Source of the DNA: Bacilli bacterium
GTDB lineage: Bacteria > Bacillota > Bacilli > Tumebacillales > JAQBPP01
Assembly: GCA_028287455.1 (NCBI GenBank)
Contig: JAQBPP010000369.1
Location: 1 to 6,076, forward strand
Reading direction: 5' to 3'
DNA length: 6,076 bases
Below the pieces are notes generated by a model. It did no database searches. It worked only from the letters and a program-made list of their open reading frames with translations, and was not told the DNA's origin. Both the position numbers and the translations under genes were made by a program. Shown here one piece after another: positions 1-6,076 of the stretch; the first letter of the stretch is position 1; the number at the start of each line of letters is the position of its first letter.

Positions 1-16
1 CTACCATCTTGTTCAT
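1..16 (-). CDS. Start of an unidentified gene, 5' end only (MNKMV...)
   Basis: The minus strand shows GGGAGG at 30-25, then 8 nt, then ATG at 16-14, followed by AAC AAG ATG GTA and one more base before the window ends. The match to the anti-Shine-Dalgarno sequence and the spacing are good, so a real start is likely. Only five residues are visible, so no product can be named. In Bacillus subtilis the gene after the yajC homologue (yrbF) is the small membrane protein yrzE, and in other bacteria it is secD or secDF; either is possible here. A terminator at 126-171 lies between yajC and this gene, so it probably has its own promoter in 31-125, though no clear -35/-10 pair is visible there. Confidence 0.6.
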
Positions 17-57
17 TGGATCGTCCTCCCTTGCGCGCTGCAGTGCTAAAAGTTATT

Positions 58-89
58 GGATAGACTTCCCATCTGCGTATTTCCTATCC
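58..89. repeat. Short inverted repeat upstream of the gene starting at 16
   Basis: GGATAG at 58-63 and CTATCC at 84-89 are perfect 6-nt inverted arms around a 20-nt spacer. They sit between the terminator at 126-171 and the start codon at 16, where a promoter or leader would be expected. It could be an operator or a weak leader hairpin. Six base pairs with a long loop can also arise by chance. Confidence 0.25.
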
Positions 90-125
90 GCCGCCTGCAC
101 CAAACCGGGCCATCATTTGTCGTAT

Positions 126-171
126 AAAAAAAAAGAAGTGCAGCAAGAAACCAATTGGTTCTGCGCACTTC
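126..171 (-). terminator. Intrinsic terminator after yajC
   Basis: Read on the minus strand, GAAGTGC (171-165) pairs with GCACTTC (141-135). The stem continues inwards with small bulges through GCAG and AACC against GGTT and CTTGC, closing on AATT. The 3' arm is followed at once by nine T residues (134-126). This is a textbook Rho-independent terminator, 50 nt after the yajC stop codon. It marks the end of the spoIID-like/queA/tgt/yajC unit. On the plus strand the same hairpin is not followed by a T tract, so it acts in one direction. Confidence 0.93.
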
Positions 172-220
172 CCTACTGCATGTGATTGCCAAAACGGGTC
201 ACTTGATGTGACAGCCGAAC

Positions 221-526
221 TTAACTCTTCGTCTCGGCAGCAGCTTCTTTGTCCTGCGGCACTGCAGCGGAAACGCGCACCGAACTGATCGAAGACCGCT
301 CAAACGTCAAGATGACATTATGCGCTACCCGCAGGCTGATGGAGTCATCCAGCAAATCCACCACAGTTCCATTAATGCCCCCCACGGTTACCACTTGGTC
401 TCCTTTTTTGATCGCTTTGATCATAGAGGTGCGGTCGCGCTGTTTCTTCTGTTGAGGCCGAATCAGAAGAAAATAAAAAACAATAAACATAAGAATAAAT
501 GGAGCCAATGTAGTGAGCTGTGACAT
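221..526 (-). CDS. yajC: YajC, Sec translocon accessory membrane protein
   Basis: The 101-residue product has the standard YajC layout: a short outside N-terminus, one hydrophobic segment at about residues 7-22, the signature LLIRPQQKKQRD (20-31), then a small cytoplasmic domain with KKGDQVVTVGGINGTV (40-55) and an acidic, Ala-rich tail (about 92-101). YajC associates with SecDF-YidC and the SecYEG channel in the cytoplasmic membrane; it is accessory and usually dispensable. The length is normal for the family. The ATG at 526 follows AAAGGGG (543-537) with 10-nt spacing, which supports this start. It lies 51 nt after tgt, the usual tgt-yajC pairing in bacteria, and is the last gene before the terminator at 126-171. 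Upstream bases 527-577 show no convincing promoter, so co-transcription with tgt is expected. Confidence 0.96.
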   Translation of the reverse strand: MSQLTTLAPFILMFIVFYFLLIRPQQKKQRDRTSMIKAIKKGDQVVTVGGINGTVVDLLDDSISLRVAHNVILTFERSSISSVRVSAAVPQDKEAAAETKS

Positions 527-577
527 GCAATTAAATCCCCTTTCCTAATATACCCATTGTACGATAGTCTGTCCTAA

Positions 578-1702
578 TTAAGATAGTTGCCCATAGCCAT
601 ACTTGTCATAAAATTCTCGTTTGTACTCCAAGAAGCGATTTTGTTCAATGGCTGCACGCATCCGTTTCATCATTTGCACCAGAAAATACACATTATGTAT
701 GGATGTCAGGCGCAGACCAAAGATTTCATCCGCCTTTAGCAAATGGCGGATATAAGCGCGGGAATAGTTTCTGCAGGTATAGCAGTCGCATTCCGGGTCC
801 AGCTTTTCCCAATCCCTGCTATACAGCGCATTGCGAATAACTAGTTTGCCGTGTGAAGTCATCACTGTGCCATTGCGAGCAATCCGGGTCGGCAGCACAC
901 AGTCGAACATATCCACACCGCGCTCAACCCCTTCAAATAAATCATCAGGGGAACCGACGCCCATTAAATAGCGGGGGCGGCCCTGTGGCAGCCACGCAAG
1001 CGTATAATCCAGCACCTCATACATAACTGGCTTCGGCTCTCCAACTGCGAGCCCTCCCACTGCATAGCCTGGAAAATCCAGCTCCAGCAGTTCATCCGCG
1101 CTCTGTTTGCGCAGGTCGCGTTCCACCCCGCCTTGTACAATTCCGAACAAGGCTTGCTCATGGGGACGGGCATGCGCTGCCAGACATCGCTTCGCCCAAC
1201 GGCTGGTGCGCTCGAGTGACTGCTTGAGGTAGTCTCTGTCAGCCGGATATGGCGCACATTCATCAAACGCCATGATGATATCGGCACCCAACGCGTTTTC
1301 GATTTCGATTGCCTTCTCCGGGCTCAGAAATAGTTTCTCACCGCTTATATGAGAGCGAAAAGTTACGCCCTCTTCAGTAATCTTCCGCAGTGCGGACAAG
1401 GAGAACACTTGAAACCCGCCCGAATCAGTGAGAATCGACCGATCCCAATTCATGAATGAATGAAGGCCCCCAGCCTCACGAACGATGTCATGACCCGGGC
1501 GCAGGAACAAATGATAGGTATTCGATAAGAGTATGGTGGTTTCCATCTCTTTTAATTCTTCCGGCGAAAGGGTCTTGACAGTGGCCTGCGTTCCTACCGG
1601 CATGAACACAGGGGTTTCAATCACCCCGTGCGGTGTCGTCAGCCTGCCGCGTCTGGCACGGGTCCGGGAATCTTGTCCAAGAAGCTCAAACTGGATGGCC
1701 AA
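578..1702 (-). CDS. tgt: Queuine/preQ1 tRNA-guanine transglycosylase (Tgt)
   Basis: This cytoplasmic enzyme exchanges guanine 34 in the anticodon of tRNA-Asp, -Asn, -His and -Tyr for preQ1, the committed step of queuosine formation on tRNA. The 374-residue product has full family length. Visible motifs: the general acid/base Asp93 in LTDSGGFQVFSLS, the base-binding Asp147 in AFDECAPYP, GIVQGG at 187-192, the nucleophile Asp267 in MFDCVLPTR, and the zinc site Cys305-x-Cys307-x2-Cys310 with His336 (RLTSIHN). No key residue is missing. The start is TTG at 1702-1700; it follows AAAGGAG (1717-1711) with 8-nt spacing and opens the family-typical sequence AIQFELL. The ribosome binding site begins directly after the queA stop codon, suggesting translational coupling. 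The product acts just before QueA in the pathway although the gene lies after queA. Confidence 0.98.
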   Translation of the reverse strand: MAIQFELLGQDSRTRARRGRLTTPHGVIETPVFMPVGTQATVKTLSPEELKEMETTILLSNTYHLFLRPGHDIVREAGGLHSFMNWDRSILTDSGGFQVFSLSALRKITEEGVTFRSHISGEKLFLSPEKAIEIENALGADIIMAFDECAPYPADRDYLKQSLERTSRWAKRCLAAHARPHEQALFGIVQGGVERDLRKQSADELLELDFPGYAVGGLAVGEPKPVMYEVLDYTLAWLPQGRPRYLMGVGSPDDLFEGVERGVDMFDCVLPTRIARNGTVMTSHGKLVIRNALYSRDWEKLDPECDCYTCRNYSRAYIRHLLKADEIFGLRLTSIHNVYFLVQMMKRMRAAIEQNRFLEYKREFYDKYGYGQLS

Positions 1703-1710
1703 TAGCGGAT

Positions 1711-1717
1711 CTCCTTT
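1711..1717 (-). promoter_or_regulatory. Ribosome binding site fixing the TTG start of tgt
   Basis: AAAGGAG on the minus strand begins at the base after the queA TAG stop (1720-1718) and lies 8 nt before TTG at 1702. There is no in-frame ATG between this site and the conserved N-terminus, so TTG is the credible start. Ribosomes finishing queA would cover this site, which favours coupled translation. Confidence 0.85.
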
Positions 1718-2761
1718 CTATAAAATAAGCATGGCATCGCCAAAGGAGAAGAAACGATAACGCGCTTTGATCGCTTCTTCATAAGCCCGCATGGTTAAAG
1801 GCAGCCCGGCAAGCGCTGAGATCAGCATGACAAGCGTAGATTTTGGCAAATGAAAATTCGTGATCAATCCGTCAATTGCCAGGAAGGGTTGCCCCGGGTA
1901 CAGAAAAATATCAGTCCATCCCTCGCTGGCAATCACCTGCCCGCCTCCTTTACGCGCCGCCGTTTCCAGCGTCCGACAGGCGGTAGTGCCTACTGCAATC
2001 ACGCGGCCGCCCTGTTCTTTGGTTTTACGAATAACTGCGGAGGTTTCCTCAGGGATTACATAATATTCGGCGTGCATCTGATGCTCCTCAACCCGTTCCA
2101 CCGACACAGGACGAAAAGTGCCAAGACCTACGTGCAATGTCAGTTCAGCAATCTGGATCTGCTCTTGCCTCAAGCGATCCAGCAGCCCTGGGGTGAAGTG
2201 CAGCCCGGCAGTGGGAGCGGCAGCAGAACCCTTAACCTGGCTGTAAACGGTTTGATACCGTTCCTGATCCTGCAAGCGCTTGGTGATATAAGGAGGCAGA
2301 GGCATCTCCCCGAGCCGCTCCAGCCACTGATAGAAGTCACCCTCAAACTGAAAACGCACCACTCTGCCACCCGCTTCAGTATAATCCACGACTTCTGCAG
2401 CAAACCCGCTGTCAAGAGCAGTGGCCTCACCAAAGATTAGCCGCGTGCCAACAGGAACACGGCGTCCAGGCCGGACTAAACATTCCCACTCTGCTGCGCC
2501 TGTTTGTTTGAGCAGCAGTACTTCAATCCGTGCTCCTGTTCCTTCTTTGACCGCATAAAGCCGTGCTGGCAATACCCGTGTATTATTGATCACCAGGCAG
2601 TCTCCTGGGTGTAAAAACTGAGGCAGCTCATAAAAATGATGATGCTGGATCGAATCCTCCTTGCGATTAAGCACCAACAGGCGCGATGCAGATCGATCTT
2701 CAAGCGGCTCTTGTGCAATTAATTCGTCAGGCAAATCAAAATCAAAATCCGAAACATTCAT
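1718..2761 (-). CDS. queA: S-adenosylmethionine:tRNA ribosyltransferase-isomerase (QueA)
   Basis: QueA transfers and isomerises the ribosyl moiety of S-adenosylmethionine onto preQ1 at tRNA position 34, giving epoxyqueuosine. The 347-residue length is typical. Family motifs occur in order: DFDLPDELIAQEP (7-19), NNTRVLPARL (59-68), GEMPLPPYI (151-159), ERYQTVYS (167-174) followed by APTAGLHFT (182-190), LHVGLGTFRPV (209-219), HQMHAEYY (227-234), VGTTACRTLE (257-266), TNFHLPKSTLVML (301-313) and the C-terminal FFSFGDAMLI. The ATG at 2761 is preceded by AGGTG (2775-2771) with 9-nt spacing; this modest site overlaps the stop codon of the spoIID-like gene only 12 nt upstream. Its stop lies 15 nt before tgt. 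Reduction of epoxyqueuosine to queuosine needs QueG or QueH, neither of which is in the window. Confidence 0.98.
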   Translation of the reverse strand: MNVSDFDFDLPDELIAQEPLEDRSASRLLVLNRKEDSIQHHHFYELPQFLHPGDCLVINNTRVLPARLYAVKEGTGARIEVLLLKQTGAAEWECLVRPGRRVPVGTRLIFGEATALDSGFAAEVVDYTEAGGRVVRFQFEGDFYQWLERLGEMPLPPYITKRLQDQERYQTVYSQVKGSAAAPTAGLHFTPGLLDRLRQEQIQIAELTLHVGLGTFRPVSVERVEEHQMHAEYYVIPEETSAVIRKTKEQGGRVIAVGTTACRTLETAARKGGGQVIASEGWTDIFLYPGQPFLAIDGLITNFHLPKSTLVMLISALAGLPLTMRAYEEAIKARYRFFSFGDAMLIL

Positions 2762-2773
2762 CTAGTTCAACAC

Positions 2774-4894
2774 CTATGGGAGAGTCTTAACATAAACATG
2801 CGTTGTGTAATAGTGTCGCAGAATATCTTGGTAATTATACCCTGCTTGCGCCATTCCATAAGCCCCCCACTGCGACATGCCGAGGCCATGACCGTTGCCA
2901 TTGCCGTGCAGGACAAAAGTAGGATTCGTCGTAGCCACGCGTATATTGCCCCCGCTGCCCAGGATCACGAAAGATGAACTCCCTCGATTGACTGGCGCCT
3001 TGCTGCCAGCAGCACCAAGCGCATACAAGGTTTGTCCGGATGCCTGCACTGGATACGCCACTGTGCCAGAAGCGCTTTTGACCGTATAACTGCCCATTTG
3101 CTCAATAGTAAACAGATTGCTGATCGTGCCAAACTTCGCCCGGTAATCATCCGGTGCATTGACCGAAATTGGACTGCCGTTGGCTGTAATTTCCAGCGGG
3201 CGTCCAGACACTCCCACTTTGCTTACATATAAAGAGGTAACCGGATTTTGAAATCCCAGCAGATTCTGCATATCGCTCGCGGAATAAGGCCCCTTCATCC
3301 ATGAATATAAATCCCATTCACGTGTAGAATCAATGACTGTTACCAGATCCCCCTGATGTGAACTGCCAATAATCTTCCCACCTGCAATATCAGGATTTGC
3401 GCGGATGTTCGCTCCATCGGTGATAATTGTGGCTGTCTTCAACCCATCTGCGTTCGTTAGCCCAGTCATCTTCACAAAGTCGCTGCGAATATACCCGACC
3501 ATGCCAGATGGGAACATGACACGGTACCAGAGCGGCTCGTGGAAGACATCTTCGGTTACGCTGTCATAAGAGCTGTCCACCGACTGCAAATAAGGTACTG
3601 GATTTCCCCAGACCTCCGTGGAATCTGCGCTGCGACCGCCATGGGACGACGAAAACAAGGCATCGATCATCACATCATCGCTCGTGTCATTCGGTGTACC
3701 GTTATCGTACATCAGTACCTGACCAGAAGTTTGATCCACCGCACTGCTTGTGTCCGCGGCCTCTGCTAAATAACCTCCGTAGGCTTGAGAATAAATAGAA
3801 TCATCTACTGCCGCAATTCCCCAGGCGGTCGGGGACTGCCTCATGACATAAGTGCGGGCGGCAACTGCCTGCGCTTTTAATGCCTCGATTGGCCAGCCCG
3901 AAGCCATTTCTTTCGGGACGACGCCCTTGACATAATCATCGACCGGCAGTTCATTGACCACAGCTAAGCGTCCTGCATGCCCTTCGACAATGAGATTGCC
4001 GCGATAGGTGGCACCCTTCTCTTCGAATCGAATGAGCCCAGGACTGCCCTGAGAGACCAGCTTGAGCTCTTGTCCTGTCGATTGGCTGAACGTATGCGGC
4101 CTTGTTTGAGGTGAACCATTACTCTGCACACTGATCACATCTGTCTTCATCAGGACGTAATCAGACGAAAAACTGACAGGCGCTGCCGGGACATTATTCG
4201 AACTTAGCGTGGCTGCCAGCTGGTCCCGCTCAGATGTGGTTCCAGCATCTCCGACCCACACTTCATAGGAAACAGTTCCGTCGGACAGAACTCGCCCTGC
4301 CAAATAGGCGTTAACTCCTAAACTGCGAATCGAGTTGATTTCAACCTGGGCATCAGCAGCAGTCTTGAAGGAGCCGGCTGACAAGCGATCAAACCCTTCC
4401 AGTTTCGGCCCGTAACCCAGACCGGTGATAGCGGTCAGTGCCGATTGCGCATCTGAACTGGTGTCGTAATAACCTTGATCGACTGCATAATAACTAGTTC
4501 CCTGCCTGTTCTGCAGCGCTATTGTACTCGTATATCCAGCGCTGGCCAGCGCGCTGACGATTGAGGACGCTTCCGTATAAGAAGAGGTCTCTTTGACCTC
4601 AACAAAGTAATCATCAAGGCTCGCGGACATCGAACCGCCGCCGCTGACCGAATACACCGCTTGATAGACAGAGCCTGCCTGAAAGCCGATCTGAAATCCA
4701 TCTGATTTGGCAATGAACGTTACGGTATTCCTGGAATTATCGTAATAGCTGGTCTTTGCTGACAACAAAACTCTTACAAGAGTTGAACCAGCTGCCTGTG
4801 CGGTTGGGGTATAGAATCCGCTGAGAAACAGGGCAGTTCCGGCTGTCAAAAGGGTAATCGATTTCAATGCAGCTGTCAAAGATGGCAATTTCAT
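2774..4894 (-). CDS. Secreted SpoIID/LytB-family peptidoglycan protein with SPOR-like and SH3-like regions
   Basis: A 706-residue exported protein. Residues 1-34 form a signal peptide (MKLPSL, hydrophobic core, AQA|AG). Residues about 94-240 hold four SPOR-like units beginning near YFVEV, YYAVD, LSAGS and YEVWV, which in other proteins bind stem-peptide-free glycan. The SpoIID domain starts around 300: NELPVDDYVKGVVPKEM with the presumed catalytic Glu329, then EALKAQAVAARTYV (337-350), SSSHGGRS (415-422) and PYLQSVDSSYD (434-444). The C-terminal signature GHGLGMSQWGAYGMAQAG (668-685) ends the domain. Between them lies an insert with SH3-like segments (456-475 and 493-534). B. subtilis SpoIID is a lytic transglycosylase in engulfment; LytB (CwbA) enhances an amidase. 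Which role applies is unclear. No cysteine is present. The ATG at 4894 has AAGGAG 6 nt upstream and starts the signal peptide; an in-frame ATG at 4942 would add 16 polar residues. It heads the queA-tgt-yajC unit. Confidence 0.92.
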   Translation of the reverse strand: MKLPSLTAALKSITLLTAGTALFLSGFYTPTAQAAGSTLVRVLLSAKTSYYDNSRNTVTFIAKSDGFQIGFQAGSVYQAVYSVSGGGSMSASLDDYFVEVKETSSYTEASSIVSALASAGYTSTIALQNRQGTSYYAVDQGYYDTSSDAQSALTAITGLGYGPKLEGFDRLSAGSFKTAADAQVEINSIRSLGVNAYLAGRVLSDGTVSYEVWVGDAGTTSERDQLAATLSSNNVPAAPVSFSSDYVLMKTDVISVQSNGSPQTRPHTFSQSTGQELKLVSQGSPGLIRFEEKGATYRGNLIVEGHAGRLAVVNELPVDDYVKGVVPKEMASGWPIEALKAQAVAARTYVMRQSPTAWGIAAVDDSIYSQAYGGYLAEAADTSSAVDQTSGQVLMYDNGTPNDTSDDVMIDALFSSSHGGRSADSTEVWGNPVPYLQSVDSSYDSVTEDVFHEPLWYRVMFPSGMVGYIRSDFVKMTGLTNADGLKTATIITDGANIRANPDIAGGKIIGSSHQGDLVTVIDSTREWDLYSWMKGPYSASDMQNLLGFQNPVTSLYVSKVGVSGRPLEITANGSPISVNAPDDYRAKFGTISNLFTIEQMGSYTVKSASGTVAYPVQASGQTLYALGAAGSKAPVNRGSSSFVILGSGGNIRVATTNPTFVLHGNGNGHGLGMSQWGAYGMAQAGYNYQDILRHYYTTHVYVKTLP

Positions 4895-4900
4895 GTGGAT

Positions 4901-4906
4901 CTCCTT
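4901..4906 (-). promoter_or_regulatory. Ribosome binding site fixing the start of the SpoIID-like gene
   Basis: AAGGAG on the minus strand lies 6 nt before ATG at 4894-4892. This start yields a clean signal peptide with Lys at position 2 and a hydrophobic core. The upstream in-frame ATG at 4942 lacks a comparable site, and its extension would bury the signal peptide behind polar residues. The rest of the 4895-5004 gap shows no convincing sigma-A, sigma-E or sigma-F/G promoter to my eye, although the operon promoter is expected there. Confidence 0.85.
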
Positions 4907-5004
4907 ATGATTGAAGTTCACACATGGGTTTCGACTCCGCACGTTCTAATCCCTGCTGACCGCTGGAAAAAACAGGTCATTTTTAAGTCTTACTCCCAAA
5001 ATAA

Positions 5005-5033
5005 GTAAAGGCATCGTATAACACCGATGCCTT
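5005..5033 (-). terminator. Intrinsic terminator after the Ser/Thr/Asn-rich protein gene
   Basis: Minus-strand AAGGCATCG (5033-5025) and CGATGCCTT (5016-5008) form a perfect 9-bp stem with an 8-nt loop, followed by an interrupted T-rich stretch, TTTACTTATTTT. It lies 41 nt after the stop codon at 5075. On the plus strand the hairpin is followed by CACGG and no T tract. The strong stem supports termination; the broken U tract may allow some read-through into the SpoIID-like gene. Confidence 0.78.
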
Positions 5034-5074
5034 CACGGATGCAATTAAACCTCTAAACCTGATTGCGTACATTT

Positions 5075-6076
5075 TTACTTATTCAATAAAGCTCCCAACA
5101 GGCCTCCATGTTGTGAGGTTTTCTCGTTGCCATACACATGGCTGCCAACGTTCAGGTTTACTGTATGACTGCTTTTCACGATTGGTTTGACAGTTTTGTC
5201 GGACGACGAATGCGAGTCTGACTTCTTGGAGTTGTCACCCGCCTCGCTGCTGTTTGCTTTTGTCGTTCCCGCAGCAGTGGTTCCTTCATTGTCGGAACCC
5301 GAATTAATGCTGCTGGGCCCACCCGTTGTATCATTATGTGTCTTATCCGACTGGCCCTTGTCAGTCTTGGTGTTGTCAGTATTGGTTTTGTCGTTGTTCG
5401 CCGCGGCGTTAGTGGACTGGTCCTTCGCAGGAACACTTATTGTCGGCACGTTCGTTTGCGAATCAGATTTCCCCTGCGTATCCTGGTAATCCTTGTTCTG
5501 AGGCGTCAGGTGCAGCTTCTGTTTGATAATGTCAAACAGGTTGGTATGCTGATCCGCCTGACTGCTTTCAGAGACGGTCTTCTTGCCAGGTTTGGTATAT
5601 GTACCGGGCTGCTGATTCGTATCGCTCTGATTGGTATCGCCTTTTTGGTGCTGCGCTTCCACAGATGTCTTCGTTGAAACAGTATTCTGTGAATTCCCGT
5701 CGGTTTTTGCAGGAGTATCAGTTGTCGTATTCTTGCTTCCTTTGTCCAACTGATCCGAGTTCTGCAGTGCAACATCAAGCGACTGAACGGTTTCGCCCTT
5801 CAGAAAATCGTGCGGAATTCCATAGTCAGACTCAAGTTTGTTGATCGATGTCGTTTTTAACTCATCAATCGAAACCGGATGTCCGTCGCTGTTTGCTTTA
5901 AGATAGAACGCATACTTGCCAGCTGGCAGGCCAAGTTTTGCTGCTGCTGAATGAAACTGCGGCGAAACCTGCAGCGCATCTACGTGCACGTTTTGACTTA
6001 AAGAATCGAACGTTTTTTGTGCGGATGCCACCAGGTTCTGCTCCAAAGTGGCCAGTTTTTTGTTCTGAGCCACAGC
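5075..6076 (-). CDS. Unidentified, probably exported Ser/Thr/Asn/Lys-rich protein, 5' end missing
   Basis: I do not recognise this gene. The frame is open to the window edge and continues upstream. The first visible codons read Ala-Val-Ala-Gln-Asn-Lys-Lys, which looks like the end of a signal peptide with cleavage at AVA|Q; this is inference. The GTG at 6073 is therefore an unlikely start. Numbering from it (332 residues): about 8-103 looks folded, with GLPAGKYAFYLKA (48-60) and SIDELKTT (68-75); 104-176 is low-complexity and polar; 177-196 is a short hydrophobic island (NLFDIIKQKLHLTP); 197-297 is again low-complexity Ser/Thr/Asn/Asp/Lys; 298-332 ends with VNLNVGSHVYG and GGLLGALLNK. No Arg, Cys or Trp occurs. 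The layout suggests a secreted wall- or spore-associated protein with disordered linkers. It has its own terminator, so it is probably not in the queA unit. Confidence 0.8.
   Translation of the reverse strand, partial: AVAQNKKLATLEQNLVASAQKTFDSLSQNVHVDALQVSPQFHSAAAKLGLPAGKYAFYLKANSDGHPVSIDELKTTSINKLESDYGIPHDFLKGETVQSLDVALQNSDQLDKGSKNTTTDTPAKTDGNSQNTVSTKTSVEAQHQKGDTNQSDTNQQPGTYTKPGKKTVSESSQADQHTNLFDIIKQKLHLTPQNKDYQDTQGKSDSQTNVPTISVPAKDQSTNAAANNDKTNTDNTKTDKGQSDKTHNDTTGGPSSINSGSDNEGTTAAGTTKANSSEAGDNSKKSDSHSSSDKTVKPIVKSSHTVNLNVGSHVYGNEKTSQHGGLLGALLNK

Noticed and set aside
84..116. Tiny minus-strand reading frame MMARFGAGGG between the terminator and the next gene
   Set aside because: It has no ribosome binding site, begins only about 10 nt after the terminator T tract, and has just ten codons.
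527..577. TACAAT in the tgt-yajC gap as a -10 box for yajC
   Set aside because: No -35-like element occurs 16-18 nt upstream, and co-transcription explains expression.
1850..2440. 196-codon plus-strand frame inside queA
   Set aside because: It lies wholly antisense to a full-length, motif-complete queA, and its translation shows no family motif.
4895..4942. Longer form of the SpoIID-like protein starting at ATG 4942
   Set aside because: It adds 16 polar residues before a clean signal peptide and lacks a good ribosome binding site, while ATG 4894 has AAGGAG at 6 nt.
4957..4979. Inverted repeat TGACC/GGTCA upstream of the SpoIID-like gene as an operator
   Set aside because: Only five perfect pairs around a 13-nt spacer; too weak to separate from chance.
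5041..5066. GCAAT/ATTGC arms and doubled AGGTTTA just after the stop of the unknown protein gene
   Set aside because: Five-bp arms with a 16-nt loop and a 7-nt repeat are within chance expectation; the real terminator is the adjacent hairpin at 5008-5033.
5187..5489. Hydrophobic plus-strand frame that looks like membrane segments
   Set aside because: It is the antisense of the Ser/Asp/Lys/Thr-rich linker; complements of such codons give Val, Leu and Ser in bulk. No ribosome binding site supports it.
6071..6073. GTG at 6073 as the start of the unknown protein
   Set aside because: The frame stays open to the window edge, and Ala-Val-Ala-Gln looks like a signal-peptide cleavage site, so the true start probably lies outside the window.

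Overview
The window reads as part of the chromosome of a spore-forming member of the Bacillota (Firmicutes) with balanced base composition. The grounds are a SpoIID/LytB-family wall enzyme next to queA, tgt and yajC, strong AGGAG-type Shine-Dalgarno sites, and one TTG start. An Alicyclobacillaceae/Paenibacillales-like genome would fit, but that is an impression and not a proven assignment. Every gene lies on the minus strand, so transcription runs from high to low coordinates.

Layout in transcription order. (1) 6076-5075: the 3' part of an unrecognised, low-complexity, probably secreted protein, open to the window edge and closed by a hairpin terminator at 5005-5033. (2) 4894-2774: a secreted SpoIID/LytB peptidoglycan-acting protein with SPOR-like repeats at its N-terminus and an SH3-like insertion. 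(3) 2761-1718: queA. (4) 1702-578: tgt. (5) 526-221: yajC, followed by a strong intrinsic terminator at 126-171. (6) 16-1: the first five codons of a further gene with its own ribosome binding site.

Genes 2 to 5 are separated by 12, 15 and 51 nt, share one strand, and lie between two terminators, so they very probably form one transcription unit. Tgt inserts preQ1 at position 34 of GUN-anticodon tRNAs, and QueA then turns preQ1 into epoxyqueuosine; these two genes are a pathway pair. YajC is the small Sec-translocon accessory protein often found next to tgt in bacteria. The SpoIID-like protein is a positional companion whose likely job is in cell-wall or spore-wall remodelling. I found no RNA gene, CRISPR array, insertion sequence, prophage or attachment site. 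The window is largely ordinary housekeeping sequence; the least explained parts are the Arg-, Cys- and Trp-free exported protein and the domain layout of the SpoIID-like protein.
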